Source of the DNA: Isoetes taiwanensis
Lineage: Eukaryota; Streptophyta; Lycopodiopsida; Isoetales; Isoetaceae
NCBI GenBank assembly: GCA_021234155.1
Contig: JAJEKV010000002.1
Span: 23,696,942 to 23,760,941 of the forward strand
Reading direction: 5' to 3'
Length of the DNA stretch: 64,000 bases
Below, piece by piece: positions 46,181 to 57,360 of this stretch. A program made the position numbers and the translations under genes. Position 1 is the first letter of the stretch; every line of letters starts with the position of its first letter. The notes under the pieces were generated by a model, which did not search any database, was not told where the DNA came from, and worked only from the letters and a program-made list of their open reading frames with translations.

Positions 46181-46524
46181 TTCCCCCTTCATGTTATAAT
46201 CCAGACATCTGATTAAACACTTAAGCTCTGTAAACCTTTTTTCTGGCAATGCCTTAGTGAGTAAATCTGCTAACTGTTTCACAGTGTTCACATATGTCAA
46301 CTTAACTATGTTTTTCCCAACTATTTCCCTGATAAAATGCAGCTCCAAATCGATGTGTTTTGACCTCTCATGAAACACAGGATCCTTTGTCATTGCTATA
46401 CAACTTGTATTGTCACAGTATAACTCTGTTGCCTTGTCTTGACTGTGACCAAGTTCTATCAGGAGTCTTCTTTCCCATATGACTTCTTTTGTGGCACTAG
46501 ACATTGTCCTGTTCCCGAAAATTG
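46181..46524 (-). pseudogene. Copia RNase H C-terminal fragment
   Basis: The minus frame reads SSATKEVIWERRLLIELG, ELYCDNTSCIAMTKDPVFHE, RSKHIDLELHFIRE and TKALPEKRF, and ends MKGEC-stop at the LTR. These are the standard end motifs of plant copia RNase H (CDN, KHI-hFIRE, LADLLTKAL). The earlier part of Pol is missing. Confidence 0.88.
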
Positions 46525-47260
46525 TGAGAAGAGTGTCCAGGACAGCTGTTTGGAAGTTGGTGAAATCTAACAGAAGCAAGACATGTGCTCCTCGCTTCTG
46601 TTGCCATTTATGATAGAGATTGGTAAAGTATGGTTTGAGGCTATTGAATCTCCAAACCTCAGCCCTTTTCAGCATTTTGTTGATTGCTTTTGCATGCACA
46701 ACTTCATGTTTAAGTTGAATTAGAATACTTTCTAGTTCTGCTTAAGATAATTGGGATTCCTCATCCTCCTTGTTTACTGCTACTCCCATAGCTCGATCCA
46801 TGCTTCCAACATTGTTAAGTCTCCTCTGTGCATCTGTGTAGAACATCATAAGCAATTGTTAGATTAGCAACAAAAGCATGTTTAAGAATAGGAGTACCTC
46901 TGAACTCGTGACTGCCTCTCCGCTTGATTTTGTTCAATTGGTTTCCCTGTTCGGCATTGATCTCCTCAAGAATCGGGTGCGCCAGGTGAGTTTGCATTTG
47001 AATTGGGGATATGGATTGTGATCTAGTCGTTCGATCTCCTCCCGCCATCGGCATCAACTAGTCACCACAGGTAAAAAAGGAATTTTTATCCCTGTCTATT
47101 CCCTTCTCCCCTGTTTCTGATATGGCTCGTACCATGCCAATGATTTGTTCCTTATCCTGATTGGACATTCTGCCAAAATACATCAACATCCTTTTCTCAA
47201 AATCTTTCCCACTGTCCTCTTTTTCTGACCCAATTGTCCAATGGTTGTTGATGGCATATA
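46525..47260 (-). pseudogene. Unknown coding segments upstream of and in frame with copia RNase H
   Basis: On the minus strand a frame from about 46845 to the RNase H fragment is open except for one TAA at about 46743. It reads SMDRAMGVAVNKEDEESQLS, LIQLKHEVVHAKAINKML, EVWRFNSLKPYFTNLYHKWQ and VLLLLDFTNFQTAV. The ORF at 47057-46815 (GGDRTTRSQSISPIQMQ) and an open piece at 47100-47250 (FEKRMLMYFGRMSNQDKE) may belong to it. None matches copia Gag or Pol that I recognise. It could be captured host sequence. Confidence 0.4.
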
Positions 47261-47286
47261 TCCCACAAGCCTAGCTCAAATGAAAG

Positions 47287-47690
47287 GGCTATACTCAATG
47301 AGGAATATTCCTTTCAATGTAATAAGGAATATTCCTTGTAACTATGGGTGCACTTAAACAAACTAAAGAATATTCCTTTGAAGGTAATAAAGAATATTTC
47401 TGATAACTAGGCACTAAGGAATATTCCTTTCAATGCAATAAGGAATATTCCTTTCAAGGTAATAAAGAATATTCCTTGTTATCTTGAAATAACAAGGCAT
47501 GGTTTTTTTTTTCAAACTGGTTATACGATGATGATCCCCGACGTCACATACCATAGTCCCATTGTAAAAAAAAAACCATGCCCCTAGAGTTGCCCCTAGG
47601 ACCTATTTTCTAGGACCTATTTCAAGGTAATAAGGAATATTCCTTTCAAGGTAACAAGGAATATTCCTTGTTACCTTGATTTTGTAATGG
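47287..47690. repeat. Array of GGAATATTCC palindromes
   Basis: Nine copies of (A/G)GAATATT(C/T)C in about 400 bp, most spaced 22-28 bp, in the context AAGGAATATTCCTTTCAAGGTAATA. A perfect 34-bp palindrome lies at 47646-47679, centred on one copy. Inverted poly-T and poly-A segments with GGCATGG and CCATGCC lie at 47488-47502 and 47568-47582. It resembles a palindromic MITE-like element. The GAA-NN-TTC core also fits a heat-shock element. Confidence 0.75.
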
Positions 47691-48162
47691 GCCCATTACT
47701 AAAAAAAAGGGTGGACGAGGATTACATTTTGAACAATCATGACATTCTGGCCTGTAACTGAACATTACAAGCCAGAGAGCCATAACTTTTCATCATCTAA
47801 TCTCTATCCACACTCTTCAATGAAGCAGCAAAACACTATTTATATATGCGCACGACTTTTGTGATATATGCATGTGGGATATTGCGAACTTTGTGTTAGG
47901 GTTGTGCTAACTGCATACCAAGGAATTGGTCTCATATATTGATCAACCTATACATTTTACATTTGCAAAAATATTGAGGTGTGAAATCCCGAGGTGTGAA
48001 ATCGTATGCATGCAAACATCCCTTTTCTCTTCTGCCTCATTCCCAAAATCGTATGCATGCAAACATCCCTTTTATTCCCAAAATTCTGCCCTGCAGCTTC
48101 ATTCCGTCCATCTTCCTCTTCCTCGGGTTAGCTTCATTCCGTCCATTCCGCTCATTCCGTCA
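47691..48162. other. Spacer before small ORF, short direct repeat
   Basis: AAATCGTATGCATGCAAACATCCCTTTT occurs twice (about 48000 and 48047), and CATTCCGTC occurs three times before the ATG at 48163. An ATG at 47926 is in frame with the small ORF and would extend it, but that extension looks non-coding. Confidence 0.45.
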
Positions 48163-48459
48163 ATGGCCAGGTTCAAAACTACAGTTCGCAGGAGTACTCC
48201 AGCTATTGTGCCTGCTCCTTCACCGCCAGCTCGGTCAGAATCCGTGTCCTCATCAGGAGGGCATCCGGTTACAGTGGTGGCCAAGTTCACTCCACCACAA
48301 GTGGAGAAACTTATCACAGAGGCACAAGCTGTTTGTTCAATCTGGGTTCTCGAATGGGTTGATCGAGGTTACTCTGACGAAGAGCGCCTTCTGGAAATGA
48401 AGATGTATGCCATGGAGGACGACCTCCATATAGAGCTGAGGATGGCCCCGCAACCCTGA
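48163..48459 (+). CDS. Small ORF with an H3-tail-like N-terminus
   Basis: 98 codons, intact. The start at 48163 was chosen because the residues MARFKTTVRRSTPA follow the H3 tail pattern (MARTKQTARKSTGG: Met, A1, R2, K4, T6, R8, S10 and T11 agree, and K9 is Arg). After a Pro/Ser-rich stretch comes PPQVEKLITEAQAVCSIWVL and SDEERLLEMKMYAMEDDL, an acidic helical part that I do not recognise. No histone fold is present. It may be a fragment of another mobile element's protein. The likeness to H3 could be chance, because it is only a dozen residues. Confidence 0.4.
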   Translation: MARFKTTVRRSTPAIVPAPSPPARSESVSSSGGHPVTVVAKFTPPQVEKLITEAQAVCSIWVLEWVDRGYSDEERLLEMKMYAMEDDLHIELRMAPQP

Positions 48460-48819
48460 TTAGTTTTTAGATTTGTTTTTTTAATCCCGGGTTTCAATTG
48501 TAAAGCTTTTTGATATGAGAACAATTTTTTTGTAAAGCTTTTTGATTAACAGAACTCCTCTTCTCTACAACTGTTGTGACTATTTTTTTTGCTTTAACTG
48601 TTCTCTTAGTTTCCACTGTTCTTTTAGTTAACTGAACTATTTCTATCCTTTTGTGTACAGATATAAGAAACATGTTTCAACTCAAGTTTAGTTTGCAACT
48701 CAAGTTTTTGGTATTTAGTTTGCAACTCAAGTTAATGACAGTTTTTGTCATTAATTATAAAATGCAAAGTACATAGCAAAGTATGCCTTTACTGAAACCC
48801 TAAACCAAAATAACTTCTC

Positions 48820-49225
48820 TGCAGGTGGTGGTGGAGTGTGGTGGTGGGGGGTGGTGGAGTGGTGTGTGGTGGTGGTGGGGTGTGGTGGTGGGGGGGGTGG
48901 TGGTGGTGTGTCTGTGAGTGGTGTGTGGTGGTATAATGTGGTGTGGTGGACTGTGGTGGTGGTGGTGGTGTGTGGTGGAGTGTGGTGGAGGGTGTGGTGG
49001 TGGTGGTGTGGTGTTGTGGATTGTGGTGTGATGTCGTGGTGGTGGAGTGTGGTGGTATGATGTGGTGTGGTGGACTGTGGTGGTGGTGGTGGTGTGTGGT
49101 GTGGTGTGGTGGAGTGTGGTGGGGGGGTGTGGTGGTGGTGGTGTGGTGTTGTGGATTGTGGTGTGATGTCGTGTGGTGGAGTGTGGTGGTGGTGGTGGAG
49201 TGTGGTGGAGGGGTGTGGTGTGGTA
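48820..49225. repeat. GTG/GGT-rich simple repeat
   Basis: Almost entirely G and T on the plus strand, mixtures of GTGGTG, GTGTGGTGGAG and GGGGGG. Longer units (TGTGGTGTTGTGGATTGTGG and GTGGTGTGGTGGACTGTGG) are tandemly duplicated at about 49000-49200. Several G-runs could form quadruplexes. The His/Thr/Pro-rich and Trp/Val/Gly-rich ORFs are artefacts. Confidence 0.9.
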
Positions 49226-49645
49226 CAAGGTCACAAAACATATCACTCGAAACAATCAAGTAACTGTTTTGATTGACCAAAAAGGGTAAAAGGCTTCTTT
49301 AAATCAGAAATCTTTTTGTTTCAACTTTTTTTTTTGGAGGTAAGGTGTTTTTTGTATTCATAATTATAACTTATACATAGTCATAAAGTATACTATCAGT
49401 AGTATACTATTCAGCATAGTGTCATTTACACATTCCTTATGATAGGAAATGTTCACAAAAATGTGAACAAAAAATATATAGATATAAATCAGATACTCAG
49501 ACTCATGATCAGCTCAAATTCTGTTCTCGTATCTTCTACTGTGCATCAATCATAAATCAGAAATTAGAAGTTTCTTTAAATCAGAAATCAGAGGACTGCT
49601 GATTTCTACGTTCTTTCGGATTGGCATCACAATGCGTGACCAAAG
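49226..49645. other. No gene recognised
   Basis: AT-rich spacer between the GTG repeat and the Ulp1-like exons. Confidence 0.4.
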
Positions 49646-49651
49646 CATCTA

Positions 49652-51085
49652 TTAGAAATTGTCGTCGTGACAGGGCGTATTCATGAGAGAACCATTTAGA
49701 TGTAATCTGTGACATCCATAAATAAGGTTAGAAATATTTAAAGGAACATGAGATGCAGTACATACAAGGGAAGGCATACAACTTACTTCCATATCTCTAC
49801 CAGAGACAAGAGCTTCAACATATTTGTGCATAAATCCCATCACATACAACCCACATGATATTAAATCGGGCCGCTGTGGCACCTCTACTTGCTGAACCCG
49901 ATTAACATTATTTCTCTTCATGAAATCGGCGCCTCTAGATACTTGACCGATCGATAGGGTTAACATTTGTGTGTGCAGCCTACATATCACAAAATTTAGC
50001 AGACCGAAATAGCGAAGAAAAGCAAAGCAACAACTTAAAGTATTACATACCCTTTGATTGCTTTCTCGTTCGTCGCATAACCTGTAAGAGGATTCAAGAC
50101 GTAAATTGTTGGTGCAGGTAGGATCTTGGAATCAGATGGTACGAGCGTAAAAACAACCAGCACAAAATGGTCATTCTCAAGGATAGGTGCAAGGATATGA
50201 TGGCATTTAGCTACCACAATCCCCTTCATCCCTGATTTCACTATTTCAATGATGGTGGGTGATCCTTCAGCTGATTCACCCTTCCTTTTGCTGCTATTGT
50301 CTAAACCTTATGTAGTTGTAAGCAGGATAAAAAAAGATTTTGCTCTTCCACTCGGAAGGCAATGTCTCATGCAAGCACCTGAATTAGATTAAGGTTAACA
50401 TTAGAGACAAGGAATAGCAACAAATACAGCTCGGTTACAACCAGGTTATTACCTGCCATAAAGATCCACTAAGCGGCTACTCATTTTAGAGTTAGTTGCA
50501 CATAAAATTACTACGTCAGATGCAACCACTTTCATTTCAGCCGGCGGACAGTTCTTGAATGGCGTGAATGGCGTGAATTCCATAAGTTTATCCTTGTCAT
50601 CATTTCTGTTGTCAGATCCAAGATGTTAATGTCATATTAACAATTGATCCATGACAATAAAGCATAAATTGATATCTTCCAATCTCTGTTTCCAGTGGTT
50701 TAGACCTGCAAAACGAGTAAAATCTAATAAGCTACTGAAGTATAACTAAGTAAATGTAAGCTAGCAATTACCGTTTTGCAGCGGATGTCCCTGCTCTAGT
50801 TTGCACTCTCTTTTTTCCAGCTGTTTTGGCATCAGCTTTGACCATAAATTTAGTAGTTGCCTTGGCTGCAATCTCCAAGGCTTCTTCAACATCATCTAGC
50901 TCCATTGAATCGTCGCAAGTCTCTGAAGTAAAGAAAGTGCTTCATTCTAATATTTTGAAAGCAAGACAAAAAAAGAAACACGCACCTGCCAAAGAACAAG
51001 ACTTTTCCTCAACTTGAACTTCAACAACAGCTTCAGGACTGTTTTCAATGTCGTCACCAACATCTTCAGTAATTTTATCTGTAAA
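49652..51085 (-). pseudogene. Ulp1-like (C48) protease gene, several exons
   Basis: Minus-strand coding blocks separated by AT-rich introns: 51080-50990 (KITEDVGDDIENSPEAVVEV), about 50930-50770 (MELDDVEEALEIAAKATTKF), 50625-50455 (EFTPFTPFKNCPP, NSKMSSRLVDLYG), 50390-50040 and 49980-49650. The block at 50241-50040 contains VAKCHHILAPILENDHFVLV and the one at 49900 VPQRPDLISCGLYVMGFM. They match the His (H-F/W-hLhhh) and Cys (D/N-xxCG) regions of C48 SUMO-type proteases. The Asp after the His block appears as Asn (VLNPLTG). Such proteases occur in many plant MULE, CACTA and other transposons. Exon ends are approximate. Confidence 0.65.
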
Positions 51086-52290
51086 CACATCAACGTAACT
51101 TCAAAATATAAAAACTAGTCAAAAGCACGTTTGATTACTTTGTATAGCAAATTATAGGATATGGTGTAGGCGGTGTTTTGTAATATAAAATTGAACTAGT
51201 AAACGTGTGCCCAGTGTTGCCGGGCAAGTGTTGCCCCACATCAATTTGGTCCCATTGCTTGAATAATATTGCCATCTTCATAGTATACCCGCATTAACAT
51301 GTAGCTACATAATTAAATGTAAGATAGTTGCCACTTTGCATCAAGACCAACCAACACAAGCAATTATGTGTTTGGTGACTTCTGCTTTATGCAATTTATA
51401 CATAACAATTAGCAAACATGCAAATTCCCTCTATTTCTTTGCATTGACCTCCTTGTGTTTTCTGCATAAAGTACTTGTCTTTTTTCTGTTTGAGTGCACT
51501 TGTCTTTTTTCTGTTTGAGTGCACTGCTCTATTTATACTACATCCTTTCACATCTCTATACAAGAGTTTCTGTATTTATGAAATTTATGATATAGGCAGG
51601 TCATACAATCTTGAAGTGTGCCTTTTGCAACCTTCTACCTAAGCACTCCTTTTTTGCCAGAGAAAGACACAAGGATGTAGCCCAAATTTAGTACATTTTA
51701 ATAACATAGGAGTTTATGCATAGCTGTGACTTGTTCAGATGAAGGAAATTCATAACTATGCATGAATAGTGGTTGAAACTTCTATAAATTCTCCTGTGGT
51801 TGAAAATGTGGGCACCATGACTGATGCAAAACCATACGTAATATCGCCCCTTTTATAATTGCAGAACATAATACACCCCACAAAACAATGCGAACCATCT
51901 TTCTATTGTTACAAGTTAATGGAACCATCAAACACCTTTAATGGTTTGATGCATCGGTTACATTTGCGCTGTTATTATTTGAATTTCATTTGTTGCCGCC
52001 ACATAAATAACCCAACCAAGACTCTACAATCGTTCTGGATATGGCGTGCCCTTCATTCCGCTTGTGTTCTCCACTAAATATTACCTGTAAGATCCTCTTC
52101 CTATAGATATTATTTTGGACTTCCATTCAATATTAGAGTGTACCGCGATTTTGCAAAAAAGATCGAAAGCATAGATACTCGGGAGCTACTCAACTTCTCA
52201 TCTCTTTCACCAATAATGATAGCGATTTTTTTTGGCTTGACTCCACACATCCAACTACTCAAGATCTCAAGATGATAGAGTACTAAGTGT
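51086..52290. other. No gene recognised
   Basis: AT-rich sequence. TTTTTTCTGTTTGAGTGCACT is tandemly repeated at 51480-51525. The short ORFs are not convincing. Confidence 0.4.
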
Positions 52291-52299
52291 TTTTGTTTT

Positions 52300-53220
52300 T
52301 GGGTTCGATCGGCTTAACACATTAATCTATTGCTTCATTGAATTGCATCATGGTTTGCGTAAAATAGCGTTTTTGGAAGCCAAATTGAATCGCTTTCGAG
52401 AGTAAGGCATGTTATTAGGTGTTAATACAATCTATGCATTTAATTTATCAAAACTATTTCCCTGTGGTGGTGGTCGGGATCAAAACATGACAAGGAGTTA
52501 CCAGTTCTACAAAGACAGTAAAACTTCAAGAGGTTCGGGGCAAACAAAAGAACTAGGCGGAAATTATGCCGCGACAAGCAACCTCTGTTTCCACAACTTG
52601 ACCATCATGCAAATCAACAAAATGGTGAAGAATGTGCTATCAAGAGTTTGCAACTGGAAAATACTCATGGGAATCTCAAGAGTGTTAAGGTAAGCTGGCA
52701 ATCCTGTTTACGTAGGGTAAAGCATTAGCGTGGCAATAATGTTGATGAAGCAGGACAAACAAAACATTCAATCATTAGTCAAAACATACAATAGTCATAG
52801 TGAAGATGCCACCATCACTTCTTTAGATCTACACATTGGCTCCTCAATCAACTGATAGAGAGGATAGGTGGAAACTAAGAAAACCCTACTATATCAACAG
52901 ATCATAGAGCTTCAAAGACATACAACATTAAAATAGGGCTATCAGGTTATGGAGAGTATTTTTGCAGAATAGAAGCACAGAGTTTATGCACAAAGTGAAG
53001 CATTACAAGTACATAGACCATAAGAGCCTTTATTTGAGCCCTTATTTGATTATAGGATTGAAGATTTAATGTAGGGAAATGGTATTGGGGCCTCAGGAAA
53101 TTGAACCTGAAAGAGAGAGTTGTGAAGAAATGCCCAAGGCAAGGAGCGTTGATAAAAATTGTGCAAAAGATACTCTCAGGGAATACAGGCGGTAGGAAGG
53201 AGTTGGTTTGTGAGAGCACA
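52300..53220 (+). pseudogene. Degenerate upstream copy of a duplicated unknown gene
   Basis: 52300-52700 and 52930-53220 match 53540-53870 and about 54165-54480 of the downstream copy: the same intron-like flank (ATTGCTTC, then AGTAAGGC), exon text GSGQTK(E/K)L and a TAAGCTGGCAATCC-type donor region. Frames are broken. Confidence 0.5.
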
Positions 53221-53699
53221 ACATAGGCTGGAGTGCGTTCAAACTCTGTTCTAGTTCTCTATCTTATTTACAAGCTGGCTGTGGCTGTAGTGCAGAACAC
53301 ATAGTAATTTCACATTTTTTCAGGACAGTCTGATAGTCAGAATATGTAGTACAGTAGTAGCAAACTTTTTTATGGCTTGTTTTTGCATATATTACATTTG
53401 CGCTGAAATGTCTATTTAGGATACAACCAGCAACCAAGGACCAATTGGGGCTGCAATGGTTGTGTCCACATGTCCTTGGAGCAATCAAGATTTCGAAGAT
53501 GATGGGGTGTGTAAAATCTCCATCCCTACCTCTTTCCTTTCTTCATAAGTTTAACACATCAAGATATTGCTTCACGATTTTCAGAAAATTGCATATTTGG
53601 AGCCTAAATTGAAGCTATGTGCTGAAAGTAAGGCGCACGATTAGATATTGTTACTAAGGTTTTGCATTTGCTTTAAATACCTTCTTTTGACGTTCAGGA

Positions 53700-54516
53700 T
53701 CGAACAGCATATCACAAGGTTCAGGACAAACAAAAAAGCTAGAAGAGAAATCATGCCTGCAAAATCAATCTGCTTTCAAAGAACTTGACTATCATGCAAG
53801 TCAATGTAACGTTGAACAATCTGCTGTCAACGCTCAAGGGAAGCTCAAGATTATTCAGGTGAGCTGGCAATCCTATTAAATTTATTGGCACGAAGAAACA
53901 GCTTAGCTTTGATGCACTATTGATGTGTGTAGGATCGTAATGAGCAAATGGAACTGAGAATTTGCACATCCTTTATGAGCTTGAAAAGGAAGTAGCAAAG
54001 GATCATCCAACTGTCGAAGTTGTTCATCATTCAAATAATTATAATGAAGATGGACTTACTTGCAAAATCCAGGCATATAAACTAAGTAGTACAGAGGATG
54101 GATGGAAATCTAGTAAGTATCGCCATATGACGAGATCAAGGGACATTGTTGATGATGACACAAAGGTACAACACATTAAAACGGGACCATCATGTTATTC
54201 TACAGTATTTTTGCAGAATCGACAAGGTTCAAATAAGGAAAACTTTGCCCAAAGAAAAGTAAGGCAAGTACATAAAACTCAAGAGCCTTTATGTGATGTA
54301 ACTAATGTCAGGAATCGTGGGCATCTGAAAAGACAGAAATGCAAGGATGACACATTAGAACGCTGTAAAGAGAAAGATTTGATTACAAATGGAGCCTTAA
54401 TGCAGGAAAATGTTGTTGAGACCCCAGGAAATTGGACATGTCCACGAGAAAGGAAGAAAGTTACGAATGGCCCAAGGCAGAGAGTCTTAGATAAATGGCT
54501 TGCTGGCAAAAAGTAA
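53700..54516 (+). CDS. Unknown protein, last exons of the downstream copy
   Basis: An exon at about 53722-53858 reads GSGQTKKLEEKSCLQNQSAF and ends KIIQ before a GTGAGC donor. The last exon, open from 53962 to a TAA at 54516, ends in a basic, coiled-coil-poor tail with QEPLCDVTNVRNRGHLKRQK and RQRVLDKWLAGKK. No domain is recognised. The basic composition suggests a nuclear or DNA-associated protein, but that is a guess. The first exons are not identified; it may be a gene fragment. Confidence 0.4.
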
Positions 54517-54818
54517 AGGGGTCATGATTCTTTCCTGCTTTGCCATGTGTATAAAATCGCCTCTGTCAATATGCTTCTGAGGTAGTGAGAGTAAAAACTC
54601 AGACACACATTTGTGGAAGACTCATGGAGCAGCAATTGTCAATATGCTTCTGAGGTAGTGAGGCACTCACTCTTTTCGTTCTCTGCATACCCAAATATCA
54701 TGGTGTTCCATGTTACCACAGACATGTTCAACAGGTTTAAAATTCGAAGCGTGCATGCACCATGTTCCCACATTTAGCATACACACCTAACAATGTGTTT
54801 GCCAAAAATATATTTACA

Positions 54819-55294
54819 TCATTCCACCCTTAGAAGTTTGAGAAGAGTTTGAGAGTGGGCAGCTATTGCCTTGTTCAAGCTACCTATTTTCACAAATTTG
54901 CCTCCTAGTTGCTTGGCCTCTTCTTTTTCTGCAGACCTAGCACATGCCTTAAGTATGGCAAGATAAGTTAGAGCATGTGGTATAAAACCTTCATCCTGCA
55001 TGCACTTAAATAAATGTAATCGCCAATTTCGCCTCCCCCCCGCCCCAGATAGCCAAATATCAGGTAATTCCATGTCACAGTCGAATGGTGCAGCATGCTA
55101 TTAACAGTTCTATGAGCAGGCTCCATCCTAGTGCATTTAGCATACATATCCAACAAAGCATCTGCCACAAAAATGTCCAAATGACAGATACATCAAATGC
55201 TACCCTCGAGACAGGACAAGTCCATGAGCTGTTTGGGACAAGGTGCTCTGTATCACATATATTATCTACAACTTTGAGCAACCACCATGCATAG
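54819..55294 (-). pseudogene. PPR-protein fragment (PLS type)
   Basis: The minus frames give DIFVADALLDMYAKCTRMEP, STVTWNYLIFGYLGRG and CMQDEGFIPHALTYLAILKA. This is the order and wording of a plant PPR repeat pair (D-FV-NALLDMYAKCG, VTWN-LI-GY, M---G--P---T----LKAC). PPR proteins bind organellar RNA. Two frameshifts and the small size mark a fragment or pseudogene. Confidence 0.8.
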
Positions 55295-55774
55295 AGATTG
55301 CTAAGAAGGTTTGAGTTAAAATGCGAAGAATGAGATGATCAAATTTGGGCCCCAAAGCATGGTGGAAAATAAGAACTCAGTTCAGAAATCAGGATAAGGA
55401 TAATATATTAGCAGGCAAGACCGACAATGTGATCCATTGCACTGGGATCGGTGTCCTTACTTCTCTTCTGAACAAAGAGTTTTTTTGCCAGAACAGATCC
55501 CCAAGCATTTGAAAATCATTCCAGAAGTGCTCATTTCGGAAGCCCATTTTTATCTGTCCATTTCGAAGTTCTTATCTGCCCATTCTTATCTGTTCTTCCC
55601 AGAGCAGAGCCATGGCCAGAGAAACCGGATGGCTTTGATACCTAAAAAGGTCGAATAAAAAAAACAACAAAATGGAATTTTCCTCTGTAACCTCTTAGAA
55701 TGCCGGAAGACCACTGCTTTTCAGAACGCCGTAATGCCAATTCAATATCTCTAGCCGGGGCATAACCACCAACG

Positions 55775-56475
55775 CTACCCTGGACATAGACATGCTGGAT
55801 TCCCAAGTTTTTTCTCCATCGTAGATCGAATCGGACGACTATGAGGCTCTCCAAATGCACAAAAATCCCAGCTGGCTGCAACGTGGACAGTCTCAAATTG
55901 CTTCAAAGTCTCAACTCGCGTTTGTGCAAACGTGCTAAAAAAAAGAAACCCTGAAAAGGAGAGAGAATTACTTTCTGGGCTTTCAGCTTGTTGCTGCAAT
56001 AATAGCAGCTCGGCTTCAACAGCTGGGATCTCTTTTTGGGAAACAACCTCTGCTGCAAAATATTGAACATTAGTGAACTCTAACTACAACATATGCAATC
56101 TTAATGTAATCAGAATGTAATCAGAATGCAATCACCCTACCTTCAAAATTTCTGAAGTTTTATCCAAGTACCCCTCGGTCTCCAAATCCTGCACTGATTG
56201 CTTATGAGTTGTTGCAATTCTCAAAGGTGATGTAGATGTGGATGGACTTCCGACATCGATAGCAGCAGCATCTTTTGTGCCAGGTTCAGCAATTGGGATG
56301 TCTGAGAATGGTAAATGCAACCCCTTCCCAACAACATCCTTCTTTTCACCTACAACATAAGATTTTTCTATATTCAGAACTTAAGCATAGTGCACGAAAC
56401 ATGAATTGTTTAGTTTACCTGTTGTTTTACTTCTTGCTTTCTTGATACTACCCATATCTGCATTGACACAATTGG
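55775..56475 (-). pseudogene. Exons of a low-complexity acidic linker region
   Basis: Minus-strand blocks with good splice borders: 56470-56425 (MGSIKKARSKTT), 56350-56132 (LPFSDIPIAEPGTKDAAAID to LDKTSEILK, then GTAGGG) and about 56053-55965 (EVVSQKEIPAVEAELLLLQQ). They are of the same strand and style as the Ulp1-like exons at 49.6-51.1 kb and the RING-like exon at 57.4-58.3 kb, and may be parts of one gene interrupted by insertions. 55640-55900 is open but unassigned. Confidence 0.4.
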
Positions 56476-56893
56476 GATCATAAGCAAATAAGAAATGTAA
56501 ACACTTGATTCAGAATCAAGGGGAGATGTAGAGTAGATAGAAGCAAAATCTGAAGAAAAAACAATCAGATGAAAATCAAAACAGAACAAATGTTAATTAC
56601 ATGCAAGTAGGTTTTTACTACAGGCAAACTTTCTGCTGATAATGTAACGACAAAATAGAAGTACATTAGTGTGCATAGCTATCAGAATGTAAAGGGAAAC
56701 CAAATACTAAATTCAAATGCATTTCAGAACATATGTAAAATGTAAAGAACAAAATATTTTATCAATACACCATATCAAATACATCATTCAGCATTGAATG
56801 TAAAGGAAAGTCAAATACTAAATTCATATGCATTTCTGATCACATGTAAATGCAAAGTACAGTCATATGCAATACACCCTATTAATACACCAT

Positions 56894-57202
56894 GTAGGGT
56901 AAAAGCATGCTACGGTGTACCACTTTTTTGCCAGTACTTTTAAAATTGGTACTTTCTGTTTTCTCTTTCCATTAAAATCAATCGAAATTTTTTGAATTGA
57001 AGGTCAATAACATGTCAATATATAGTACTAGAGGATAACAATACTATTAGAGACTAATATAAATGAATTAACTCTCAAACTTATTATTTATTGCAGCATT
57101 TATGCAAGTTCCCAGTACCCAGTGCTGGGTACTTTTCTGGGTAGTTTCGCACTCCCTAAAAAGTACTTTAGATGGTACACCCTAGCATGCTTTCACCCTG
57201 TA
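56894..57202. mobile_element. MITE-like element with 27-bp terminal inverted repeats
   Basis: The left end reads TAGGGTAAAAGCATGCTACG. The right end, in reverse complement, reads TACAGGGTGAAAGCATGCTA. Both continue GGTGTACC with few mismatches. The interior is AT-rich with no ORF, and the length is about 308 bp. It lies in the intron-like gap between the RING-like exon and the linker exons. Confidence 0.65.
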
Positions 57203-57360
57203 AAGGAATGCCAGAAAAGCACTTCGTGGCACATGTAAATGTAAAGAACAGAAGCAAATACATTTTCTCTTTACAGTAAAGAAAAAACCACGCCAAATCA
57301 AATGCTAATACAATTATGTACATGATGGAAACTAACTACATCTAAGTACACTCAAACTAA

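Noticed and set aside
48789-49280. His/Thr/Pro-rich and Trp/Val/Gly-rich ORFs
   Set aside because: Simple GTG repeat read in several frames, not a protein gene.
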